Positions 1 through 6,368 are shown, counted from the stretch's first letter. The stretch is 8,511 bases of DNA from Phycisphaeraceae bacterium (GCA_028281215.1 JANQKH010000535.1:1-8511), one strand, 5' to 3'. Notes: generated from the sequence alone by a model not told the origin. Made by a program: numbers and translations.

Positions 1-356
1 GGTTTGACCTGCCCAAGTTTCACCTCAAGGGTGAGCACTTCGGGCACACGGTCGCCAAGCTGTTCGGTTTCGACGATATCGACTTCAGCGATTTCCCTCG
101 TTTTTCCAAGGCGTATCACCTCAGCGGCGACAACGAAAACGCCATCCGTGACCTGTTCACCGCGGACGTGCTGGACTTTTTCGAGATGGAAGTGCATCAG
201 AAATGGAACGTGGAAGCATGGGACGACTGGCTGGTGATGTACCGCACCGGCGGGCGCGTGAAGCCGGTGGAATGGCCGACGCTGTTGCAGGAAGCGATGA
301 AGATTGTGAACCAGTTGACGCCGGGCGGCGTGGAGGCGGCGCGCTCAGACAATTGA
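1..356 (+). CDS. C-terminal end of an uncharacterised conserved protein (5' partial)
   Basis: The reading frame is open from base 3 and ends with TGA at 354-356, leaving 117 visible residues; the start lies before the window. The visible part is soluble, with no membrane helix. It is rich in Phe, Asp and His, and includes the stretches FDLPKFHL, FGFDDIDFSDFPRFSKAYHL, AIRDLF and VLDFFE. This resembles, from memory, the conserved C-terminal part of small bacterial membrane-associated proteins of unknown function, where a 'DIDF...P.FS..Y.L.G..E.AIR.LF' pattern recurs; I cannot name the family. Codon pattern and continuous similarity-like composition make this the real frame rather than the overlapping frames. 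The next gene starts 43 nt downstream on the same strand, so the two could be co-transcribed. No function is proposed. Confidence 0.72.
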   Translation, partial: FDLPKFHLKGEHFGHTVAKLFGFDDIDFSDFPRFSKAYHLSGDNENAIRDLFTADVLDFFEMEVHQKWNVEAWDDWLVMYRTGGRVKPVEWPTLLQEAMKIVNQLTPGGVEAARSDN

Positions 357-399
357 TCGTCGATGCAATTTCTGCCGACCAAAGCGCGAGCGGCCGACA

Positions 400-1008
400 A
401 TGTTGCGCATGGTATGCCGCGTTGCACGATGGACTGCCCGATGGATTGCGCATTTTAGTGCGGCGTTCTTGTTGCTGATCTTTGTCGGACTGATTGCGTG
501 TTGGATTCGCAGTCAGTCCGTATCCGATCGACTGGATTGGCTGGTATTTGAAACCGGATACGGCGTGAATACGGAGCGGTCAGGTGTTTACTTTGAATGC
601 ACACCGCTGGGACGGGTCGACAATCAGTCGATTGATCATGCAGCCTTCCCGGCGTGGTCCAATGACGACGAAGTGTTTCCGCATCTTGACCAGGGCGACC
701 CCTATCTCGAGCAATGGGAATTCATAGGCGTGCATTATGCATGGGAACCGACATACGGCACGCTGGGGCGCGGAGCCGTCAACGGGGTGCCCGACGAACC
801 GTGGGGACACTATCACCTGCTGTATGTGCCATATACACATCTAACCGCTGGGTTTGCCGCATGGCCGACGTGCTGGATCTTTCTACTGTTTCGCGGGCGT
901 CGTCAGCCTGGCTGTTGCAGGCGATGTGGGTATGACCTGCGAGCATCGAGCCGGTCGTGCCCGGAATGCGGCGACCCAATCGATGCCCAACTACCGACTG
1001 TGCAATAA
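400..1008 (+). CDS. Two-helix membrane protein with C-terminal zinc ribbon
   Basis: This 202-residue protein has a basic N-terminus (RMVCRVARWTARW), a first membrane helix at about residues 20-36 and a soluble stretch of roughly 110 residues. A second helix follows at about 149-165, and then a short cytoplasmic tail. The tail holds CRRCGYDL...SCPECG, with Cys173/Cys176 and Cys187/Cys190 forming a treble-clef or rubredoxin-like zinc ribbon. Positive-inside charges suggest both ends are cytoplasmic and the middle faces the periplasm. Proteins with this layout and the 'CGYDLR' tail are, to my knowledge, abundant and uncharacterised in Phycisphaerae. The ATG at 400 is the first in frame and has only a weak purine stretch before it (GAG at 388-390); ATG at 409 is an alternative. 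The frame stays open upstream but offers no earlier ATG. Role unknown; the ribbon may bind a protein or nucleic acid partner. Confidence 0.75.
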   Translation: MLRMVCRVARWTARWIAHFSAAFLLLIFVGLIACWIRSQSVSDRLDWLVFETGYGVNTERSGVYFECTPLGRVDNQSIDHAAFPAWSNDDEVFPHLDQGDPYLEQWEFIGVHYAWEPTYGTLGRGAVNGVPDEPWGHYHLLYVPYTHLTAGFAAWPTCWIFLLFRGRRQPGCCRRCGYDLRASSRSCPECGDPIDAQLPTVQ

Positions 1009-1481
1009 CAATTGAGCTGGACTTGAATCACTGCGATGAACCTTCAACTGTTCGTGATTTTCTTAAACGCTTTTGATGTATATTCGTTTTTTTCGATACG
1101 CCCATTCATCTGTCCCCTGCAATCTCACCATTGACAACAACACTTTGACACAGCGGCATGTAGTCATGTTGCTCCGCCAGAATCGGTTGACGCGTCATCA
1201 TCGTGACCGCAATGGTCATGTTCGTCAGCCGCCCGCCTGTAGTTCCATGCCATGACCGAACGTCAATCATTAATTCGCTACGACGTGAAAGATCGGCTTG
1301 GTCCCTCCAACCATTGCGTGTGTTTGCCCCAACACGCCGACCGTGACGCCCTGCAAGCGTTGAGTGGATCAAGCCGGTCTTGCGCGCCGTAGAAAAAACC
1401 TGCGCTGCGCTTTACTGCACGGAACCTGTGCATAGCATTGCTTGACTCCTTCGCTTGCAGGGCGAATCGGAAGGCACGTCG

Positions 1482-1594
1482 GTGTCCCACTAGGCTGGGG
1501 ACTCACACATCAATAACTGTCGGTGCGGAAACCGCGCAAGCGGTGGTCGCGATCCATCCGGCAACCAAGCGGCAGAGCCGCATGCTGTGGTTGC
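1482..1594 (+). promoter_or_regulatory. Candidate structured 5' leader of the peroxidase mRNA
   Basis: Three inverted repeats lie in series. GTCCC at 1484-1488 pairs with GGGAC at 1498-1502. ACCGC at 1531-1535 pairs with GCGGT at 1540-1544 across a GCAA (GNRA-type) tetraloop. GCAACCA at 1561-1567 pairs perfectly with TGGTTGC at 1588-1594, enclosing a second perfect hairpin, GCGGC at 1569-1573 with GCCGC at 1577-1581. The last stem ends 88 nt before the peroxidase ATG, a reasonable place for a regulatory leader. The GGAAACC plus GNRA hairpin plus GG...CGC...CCGG order faintly recalls class I cyclic-di-GMP riboswitches. However, the near-invariant CGCAAAGCC segment and the tetraloop receptor are not intact, so I leave the class open. 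A protein-binding site or a chance cluster in GC-rich DNA is also possible. Confidence 0.3.
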
Positions 1595-1669
1595 GCGATC
1601 ACTCCGTTCCGATCAGAGCACGTGTGAGAGAACGGGCTCATGGTGAACCCGATCCGTTGCCTTTTTCAC

Positions 1670-1674
1670 AGGAG
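1670..1674 (+). promoter_or_regulatory. Ribosome binding site fixing the peroxidase start
   Basis: AGGAG is followed by 7 nt and then ATG at 1682. An earlier in-frame ATG at 1640 has no such site and would add 14 residues (starting MVNPIRC) ahead of the normal basic leader, so 1682 is preferred. Confidence 0.75.
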
Positions 1675-1681
1675 CAGTCCC

Positions 1682-4012
1682 ATGCGTCAGATCAAAACAG
1701 CGCGTACGAAGAAACAAAAAAAACGACGACACAAGGGGAAATCAAACGCACCGACTTTGCTTGACGGATTGGAAAGTCGACAGTTGATGTCGGCAAGCCT
1801 CATGGATGATCTATCCTTCAACGTGGCGGACTACGGTTTGGCCGCAACCATCGAAGCAGCCTTGAATCTGGATGAATACCGGACGATCGACGGCAACGGA
1901 AACAACCTTGACAATCAGGATTGGGGAAGCACGGACACCCAGTTGCTGCGAATCACGAGCGTTGAATATGCCGATGGTATCAGCGAGCCGGCCGGTGAGG
2001 ATCGCGAATCGGCCCGCGCAATCAGCAACGCCGTCGCAGCCGATCAGGGCGACTCGCCCAATGATCGTTATCTCACCGACATTGCCTGGCTTTTCGGGCA
2101 ATTCATCGACCACGACATCGACCTGACCGAAAACGCTTCCGATCCGGCGGAACCGTTCCTTATTGATGTGCCCACCGGTGACCCTTTCTTCGATCCGGAC
2201 GGCTCCGGTGATGACAGCATCTTCTTCTTCCGTTCACTTTACGATGAAACCACCGGCGATAGCACGGACAACCCACGCCAACAAATCAACCAGATCACTG
2301 CGTTCCTGGACGGCTCGGTTATTTACGGCTCCGATACGGAGCGGGCTGACGCGCTGCGAACGTTTGAAGACGGCATGATGTTCCTTGATGACGACGGGCT
2401 GTTGCCCTTCAACACCGGCGGATTCGAAAACGCCAGCGCCGGCCAACCTGCGGAATCACTATTCCTGGCCGGCGACGTACGAGCGAATGAGAACGCTGCA
2501 TTGACGGCCATGCACACCCTTTGGGTGCGTGAACACAACTACTGGGCATCGCTGATTGGCCTCGCTGACAATTCACTTGACGACGAAGCGATCTACCAGG
2601 CTGCAAAAACCATCGTCACAGCCGAGTTGCAAGCCATCACATACAACGAGTTTCTCCCGGCACTACTCGGCCAAGGTGCTGTGAGCGAGTACACCGGATA
2701 CGACGACACGGTCAATGCCGGCATCGCCAACAGTTTCTCCACGGCGTTCTATCGCTTCGGGCACAGCATGCTCTCTACCGAACTGTTACGCCTGAATGCG
2801 GACGGCAGCGTGATTGACGACGGCAACCTCTCGCTGAGCGATGCCTTCTTCGCACCCGATGAAATCATCGACAACGGTATCGACTCCATCCTGCTCGGAG
2901 CGGCGTCACAAATTGCACAGGAAATTGACAACCAGGTTGTCGACGATGTGCGCAATTTCCTCTTCGGACCGCCCGGATCCGGCGGATTTGATCTTGCCTC
3001 ACTGAATATCCAACGAGGGCGCGATCATGGGTTAGCCGATTACAACCAGATTCGCGCCGACCTTGGTCTCGACCCGGTTACGTCGTTCGCTGACATCACG
3101 TCCGACACTGAACTGCAAGAAGTATTGGAATCTGTTTACGGATCTGTCGACAACATCGATGCATGGGTCGGCGGGCTGGCTGAAGATCACGTTGCCGGAT
3201 CAAGCGTCGGTGAGTTGATCCAATCTTCGCTCGCGGATCAGTTCGAACGCATTCGGGACGGCGACCGATTCTGGTACGAAAACATCCTCGACGATAAAGC
3301 GATCAAGATGATCGACCAAACCACGCTGGCCGACGTGCTGATGCGCAACACAGACCTGGAAGGGCTTCGTGACAACGTCTTCTTCTCGGAAGACGTGCTT
3401 ACGGTCGACACTGACAATCGCCATTCAAATGGCCGCATTGTCGCACAAGTACAAGGTGACAACGTCCTGGTCCACAGCAATTCAACACGCCGAGCACTGG
3501 CGAGCATGGCGGCGACGGATACCGACATGATGGTCCTGAGCGGTTCCGATCGTGCTGAGCGTTGGGTGCTCGATGACAGTCTGTTTGAACTCGCCCTGCC
3601 CGGCGGAATCGAAATCGATGGCGGAGCCGGTCGTGGCGATGTGCTCGTCATCCGCGGCTCATCCGATGCCGACGTGATTCACGTCTCCATCGATCAAATC
3701 ACCGTCAACGGACAATCCATTGTTTACAACAACTTTGAACGCATCGTCATCAAGGCTGACATGAATCTGGATGACATCACGATCGACGAAGATGTTGAAA
3801 CACGTGTGGTCGTCGATGAGCCACACAAGAAAAACCACCATGACAAGGAAAAAAACAGAGGACGACAGGGTGAACAACACCGTTCTCCGTTCGACAACTT
3901 ACGCGCTCTGGCTGTCTTCAAAATGAATGCCGATGACGCAGGGCATCCAACGGCTGAACACGACGATGACGCCAACCCCTTTGTACACGAAACAAGCAAT
4001 CGACGTCGTTAA
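1682..4012 (+). CDS. Exported animal-type haem peroxidase with LEPR-XLL-like N-terminus
   Basis: This 776-residue protein belongs to the peroxidase-cyclooxygenase (An_peroxidase) superfamily, which uses H2O2 to oxidise halides or organic substrates. Residues 1-20 are strongly basic, and LDGLESRQLMSA at 28-39 is a LEPR-XLL-type export signature of planctomycetes. The catalytic core spans about 80-575. By alignment with myeloperoxidase it has distal Gln140 and His144, haem-ester Asp143 and Glu270, catalytic Arg267 and proximal His361 (YRFGH) with Asn442 (LNIQRGRDHGL). Calcium ligands are Asp145, Thr206, Phe208, Asp210 and Ser212, and the late motif DGDRFWYEN is at 526-534. Asn271 replaces the Met that forms myeloperoxidase's sulfonium link. 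There are no cysteines. Residues 576-704 form a beta-rich Gly/Asp domain (DGGAGRGDVLVIRG), and 705-776 a charged His/Asp/Lys/Arg tail. It is likely extracellular or cell-surface. It is convergent with the c-type haem gene. The family call is very firm; the substrate is unknown. Confidence 0.95.
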   Translation: MRQIKTARTKKQKKRRHKGKSNAPTLLDGLESRQLMSASLMDDLSFNVADYGLAATIEAALNLDEYRTIDGNGNNLDNQDWGSTDTQLLRITSVEYADGISEPAGEDRESARAISNAVAADQGDSPNDRYLTDIAWLFGQFIDHDIDLTENASDPAEPFLIDVPTGDPFFDPDGSGDDSIFFFRSLYDETTGDSTDNPRQQINQITAFLDGSVIYGSDTERADALRTFEDGMMFLDDDGLLPFNTGGFENASAGQPAESLFLAGDVRANENAALTAMHTLWVREHNYWASLIGLADNSLDDEAIYQAAKTIVTAELQAITYNEFLPALLGQGAVSEYTGYDDTVNAGIANSFSTAFYRFGHSMLSTELLRLNADGSVIDDGNLSLSDAFFAPDEIIDNGIDSILLGAASQIAQEIDNQVVDDVRNFLFGPPGSGGFDLASLNIQRGRDHGLADYNQIRADLGLDPVTSFADITSDTELQEVLESVYGSVDNIDAWVGGLAEDHVAGSSVGELIQSSLADQFERIRDGDRFWYENILDDKAIKMIDQTTLADVLMRNTDLEGLRDNVFFSEDVLTVDTDNRHSNGRIVAQVQGDNVLVHSNSTRRALASMAATDTDMMVLSGSDRAERWVLDDSLFELALPGGIEIDGGAGRGDVLVIRGSSDADVIHVSIDQITVNGQSIVYNNFERIVIKADMNLDDITIDEDVETRVVVDEPHKKNHHDKEKNRGRQGEQHRSPFDNLRALAVFKMNADDAGHPTAEHDDDANPFVHETSNRRR

Positions 4013-4147
4013 TCAGCCCGGGTGGCGTCGGTACCCAGCGCGGCGGTCCCCATCGCACGGCATGACTCGGCGCCACCCTTTCACCCAATTGACTCGGTGG
4101 ATTGAAGAGACGATCGGTAATCGTCATGCAATGATGAACTGAACCGA

Positions 4148-5509
4148 TCAGTCTTTCCAATCGGCAGGTAGGTTCTTCTTCGTTGCGAGGAGTATCTCAA
4201 AAATGGCCTGACGATCAGCTTTGCTCAAATGGCGGTACTGCTTAATTTCCTCTTCGTCGGTCAATCGGCCCATCAGCACATCGCGAAGTTTTTTGAACGT
4301 GCGGTCAAGCACCGGTTTCGGCAGGCGATCGAACGCCTGATTGTGGATGAGAAAACTACACGGGTACTTGAAGGTGCGCCGTTTCAAATCGAACTGGCGC
4401 AGGCTGCGGCCTTGCTTGTCCTTTCTGCCCATCGCCTCGAAAACCTGACGGTATTCGGAGGTTCCCTGTACGGGCGCGGTGAGTTTCGGTTCACCGACGA
4501 ACAGCAGCGCTTCGACGACGGCGGCGGCGGCGTTGTTGAAGCGGCGTTCGACCGAATCGAGCAGTTGGTCCTCGGGCTGTTCGAGCATCTTGGCCATCGT
4601 CTTCTGGTATTGCATCGCGCTGCGGCCTTCAAAATTGGCGCGGGTCAGCACGTTGTGCATGAAAACCTGATGATCCAGCACGAGCATTGCGACGATGTCG
4701 CTGTGCTCAGTTAAGTACGGCTTCGTGTCGAACAATTTGCGCAAGTCGGTGACGTTGGCGCCTAGTTCGCGATCGAATGTTTCTTCGGTCACATCGGTGA
4801 CGCAGATGTTGCCCATGTGCCGCATCGAACCATGCTTGCCCGTGACGTAGTAGCCGCCCCACCGTTTATGCAGCGGCGTGGTGTGGTCAGTGTCGAACGT
4901 GCCCATGGTGAGCACAGGCCGACCGCGCAAGTCGGTGTAAAGCGAGCGCACGACGGGGCCGGGCACGCCGAGCGTGCGACCGTTCTGATGACACGCGAGG
5001 CAGTTGGCATCGTCGGCGACGATGGTCGGCTTGTTGACCTCGCGTTGTTCAAGCGTGGAGAAGATCGCGCCGCGCGACGGGTCCATTGAAATGATTTCAA
5101 GCACTTCACCGCCCTGCACCCAGCCGACGTAGACATCGTCGTTGAAATAAAATGCGCGCGGTTTGCTCGGCGAAATCTTCCGGCGTTGCAGGCTGGTCTG
5201 TGAAAACACAAGCAACTGCGATGCATGCGGCACGTTCAGTTGCGCGAGCAGCGACTTGAGGTAGCCGTGCTTGTCATCCCATTCGAGTTTCGCTTCGCCG
5301 TCGTCGAGTTGGTTGCCCAGCAGGGAAACCGGATCGACGAGTGGAAGGTTCTCGCCATCAAGACCGGCGGCGTCGACCGCCCCACCCGTGCGGCCGAAGT
5401 CCGCCTGCAACGGCGCAGCCGACCACACACAGAGTACGGCAACAACACCCGCCATAATGTACGAGCGGCAGGCCAATCGAGGCCACTGAATGTCTGAAAA
5501 CATACGCAT
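4148..5509 (-). CDS. Exported monohaem c-type cytochrome-like protein
   Basis: Numbered from the ATG at 5509, the protein has 453 residues. A signal peptide covers about residues 1-36: an unusually long basic N-region, a hydrophobic core at about 17-31 and a likely cut near PLQA-D. The single covalent haem site is CLACH, Cys170/Cys173/His174, preceded by Asp-Asp and followed by NGRTLGVPG. A following His-rich block (DTDHTTPLH...GKHGSMRHMGN, about 207-234) and FMHN near 283-286 offer possible sixth haem ligands. An AFYFNDDVYVGWVQGG block (119-134) precedes the haem, and YPCSFLIHNQAF lies near the C-terminus. I recognise the overall pattern from uncharacterised planctomycete and acidobacterial haem proteins but know no assigned function. 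The length far exceeds a simple cytochrome c, so most of the protein is something other than the haem fold. ATG at 5539 would add 10 residues but lacks a ribosome site. Confidence 0.83.
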   Translation of the reverse strand: MRMFSDIQWPRLACRSYIMAGVVAVLCVWSAAPLQADFGRTGGAVDAAGLDGENLPLVDPVSLLGNQLDDGEAKLEWDDKHGYLKSLLAQLNVPHASQLLVFSQTSLQRRKISPSKPRAFYFNDDVYVGWVQGGEVLEIISMDPSRGAIFSTLEQREVNKPTIVADDANCLACHQNGRTLGVPGPVVRSLYTDLRGRPVLTMGTFDTDHTTPLHKRWGGYYVTGKHGSMRHMGNICVTDVTEETFDRELGANVTDLRKLFDTKPYLTEHSDIVAMLVLDHQVFMHNVLTRANFEGRSAMQYQKTMAKMLEQPEDQLLDSVERRFNNAAAAVVEALLFVGEPKLTAPVQGTSEYRQVFEAMGRKDKQGRSLRQFDLKRRTFKYPCSFLIHNQAFDRLPKPVLDRTFKKLRDVLMGRLTDEEEIKQYRHLSKADRQAIFEILLATKKNLPADWKD

Positions 5510-5515
5510 CTCACA

Positions 5516-5520
5516 CCTTT
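5516..5520 (-). promoter_or_regulatory. Ribosome binding site fixing the c-type haem protein start
   Basis: On the minus strand AAAGG is followed by 6 nt and then ATG at 5509. The next in-frame ATG at 5503 would be 12 nt away, and the upstream ATG at 5539 has no purine-rich site. This supports 5509 as the start. Confidence 0.6.
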
Positions 5521-5667
5521 CATCGGCGAACGAGTGCATTGTAGTTGGCGGCCGACGAATGGATTGAGCGCGGGCGATGGGGGAATCCCTGATCCACGTC
5601 CGAACGGAAGGCGTATTTTATGTGGAAACTGATTCAATTTGTACCACTGACGACTTCATCGCGCAAG

Positions 5668-5691
5668 AATAAACCCGCGCCGAAGCGCGGG
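5668..5691 (-). terminator. Rho-independent terminator of the DUF2934 gene
   Basis: Read on the minus strand, CCCGCGC (5691-5685), loop TTCG, then GCGCGGG (5680-5674) forms a perfect 7-bp stem with a very stable UUCG tetraloop. It is followed by TTTATT. It lies 96 nt after the DUF2934 stop codon. On the plus strand the stem lacks a T-run, so it acts in one direction. Confidence 0.8.
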
Positions 5692-5722
5692 CAGCGTAAC
5701 GGGGAACGTTGTCGATGGACTT

Positions 5723-5746
5723 GCTTTTCGGAATGATTCGAAAAGC
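5723..5746. repeat. Perfect inverted repeat in the DUF2934 3' region
   Basis: GCTTTTCG at 5723-5730 and CGAAAAGC at 5739-5746 are perfect reverse complements around an 8-nt loop, GAATGATT. It lies between the DUF2934 stop and the terminator, so it would be in the 3' untranslated part of that mRNA. It could stabilise the RNA or be a protein-binding dyad. Confidence 0.55.
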
Positions 5747-5758
5747 AGCGAGGTACTT

Positions 5759-5776
5759 GCGGCGATTCAACGCCGC
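5759..5776. repeat. Inverted repeat just after the DUF2934 stop codon
   Basis: GCGGCG at 5759-5764 and CGCCGC at 5771-5776 flank ATTCAA. This 6-bp GC-only hairpin starts 11 nt after the stop codon. It has no T-run and is likely an RNA-stabilising or chance structure rather than a terminator. Confidence 0.4.
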
Positions 5777-5786
5777 CGAATGGCGA

Positions 5787-6050
5787 TCACGCCGCCGTGC
5801 TCAACTCGGCCTCGGCCTGCTGCCAATTGATTACATCCTCGCCGACCGGTTGCCCTTTTTCCATCCAGATCTGATACGCGCGAAGGGCAATGTCATCGTG
5901 GGACACGACGACGGGTTTGCTGACTCTGGGTTTGCGAGCGGTCGACTTTTTCGCCGAGGTGGTTTTCGATTTGGCTGACGTGGTTTTGCGGGCCCCTGAC
6001 TTGGTTGACGCAGACTTCTTGGGTTTCGCTTTGGTGGTGGTTTGAGCCAT
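5787..6050 (-). CDS. DUF2934 protein with histone-like basic N-terminal tail
   Basis: This small protein of 87 residues has two parts. Residues 1-46 are almost only Lys, Ala, Ser, Thr and Arg, with short TSAKS/TSAKK repeats and ARKPRV, like the tail of histone H1. Residues 51-83 read HDDIALRAYQIWMEKGQPVG...NWQQAEAEL, which matches the DUF2934 pattern (a short helical module with RAY-IW, a Gly-x-Pro turn and W-x-x-AE). DUF2934 has no established biochemical role. The basic tail suggests, by inference, binding to nucleic acid or another polyanion. The start at 6050 follows AAAGGA; a longer frame from 6104 adds 18 residues (MDAARSTQ...) without a ribosome site. A sigma-54 promoter and own terminator make this a single-gene unit. 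Confidence 0.85.
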   Translation of the reverse strand: MAQTTTKAKPKKSASTKSGARKTTSAKSKTTSAKKSTARKPRVSKPVVVSHDDIALRAYQIWMEKGQPVGEDVINWQQAEAELSTAA

Positions 6051-6059
6051 GGTAGAGCA

Positions 6060-6065
6060 TCCTTT
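6060..6065 (-). promoter_or_regulatory. Ribosome binding site of the DUF2934 gene
   Basis: AAAGGA on the minus strand lies 9 nt before the ATG at 6050 and decides between that start and the upstream ATG at 6104. Confidence 0.65.
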
Positions 6066-6181
6066 CCCGTTGCCTGTTGGTTGTGTCGAGCGTGCCGCAT
6101 CCATTGGGCACTGCGCTTATCAATTCGGCCGCTTGGGCAGCGCAGATTGATTTTTTCTCGGACGAACCGATGTTTCACACA

Positions 6182-6199
6182 AAGCAAACCCAGTGCCAA
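6182..6199 (-). promoter_or_regulatory. Sigma-54 (RpoN) promoter for the DUF2934 gene
   Basis: On the minus strand the site reads TTGGCAC-TGGGT-TTGCTT. This has TGGCAC and TTGC separated by 5 nt, exactly the -24/-12 spacing of sigma-54 promoters (TGGCAC-N5-TTGC). Only the base after TGGCAC (T instead of the favoured G) departs from consensus. The predicted transcription start is near 6172, giving a leader of about 120 nt. Sigma-54 promoters require an ATP-driven enhancer-binding activator, so expression should depend on a specific signal. Confidence 0.65.
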
Positions 6200-6334
6200 T
6201 TCAGTCGACCTTCGTTCCTGACTTCTCACGCCGCATGGGCTGCCTGCGAAACGGGCATCGTGGTGTTTGTGCGACAAAAACAGGACACTGAATGAACGCC
6301 TTTCAGTACCGCACACTCAATCCAAATCGTGACA

Positions 6335-6347
6335 ACCCGTAACGGGT
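6335..6347. promoter_or_regulatory. 13-nt palindrome, possible activator or operator site
   Basis: ACCCGT-A-ACGGGT is a perfect dyad. Its centre lies about 170 nt upstream of the predicted sigma-54 transcription start, within the usual distance for an enhancer-binding protein site. Only one copy is seen, so the role is inferred from position. Confidence 0.3.
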
Positions 6348-6368
6348 GATCTACTTCGATTTCCAATG

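Larger units (their letters stand above)
1009..1681. other. Long non-coding gap upstream of the peroxidase
   Basis: About 670 bases separate the zinc-ribbon gene from the peroxidase start chosen here. Short frames cross it on both strands, but none has a credible ribosome binding site, domain or membrane segment. The first part (about 1050-1100) is AT-rich, with TATATT at 1079-1084 and two TTGACA hexamers at 1131-1136 and 1145-1150. None of these pairs with a partner hexamer at proper spacing, so I do not call a promoter. The last part (about 1482-1594) contains closely packed inverted repeats described separately. The gap may also contain the remains of a decayed gene; I see no recognisable remnant. 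Confidence 0.5.

Noticed and set aside
1131..1150. Two TTGACA hexamers as promoter -35 elements
   Set aside because: Neither has a TATAAT-like hexamer 15-19 nt downstream.
1482..1594. Calling the peroxidase leader a class I cyclic-di-GMP riboswitch
   Set aside because: GGAAACC, a GNRA hairpin and a CCGG segment occur in the right order, but the near-invariant CGCAAAGCC stretch reads CGCGATCC and the best 3' stem would replace the tetraloop receptor. Similarity is too partial without a covariance search.
1438..1764. 108-codon plus-strand frame before and across the peroxidase start
   Set aside because: It overlaps the peroxidase leader-coding region in another frame, has no ribosome site or recognisable domain, and covers the structured leader.
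4021..4077. Terminator between the convergent peroxidase and c-type haem genes
   Set aside because: GGTGGCG at 4021-4027 and CGCCACC at 4071-4077 pair perfectly, but the loop is 43 nt and there is no T-run on either strand, so an intrinsic terminator is not supported.
4229..4714. 161-codon plus-strand frame inside the c-type haem gene
   Set aside because: It is antisense to a gene with signal peptide and haem motif; long mirror frames are expected in GC-rich DNA with strong third-position bias.
5538..5543. TACAAT on the minus strand as the -10 box of the c-type haem gene
   Set aside because: No -35-like hexamer lies at suitable spacing, and the leader would be only about 20 nt; too weak to annotate.
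6264..6282. Imperfect palindrome TGTTT...AAACA as a regulator site
   Set aside because: Only the outer five bases on each side match; the inner bases do not, so it is no better than chance in this T/A-rich stretch.
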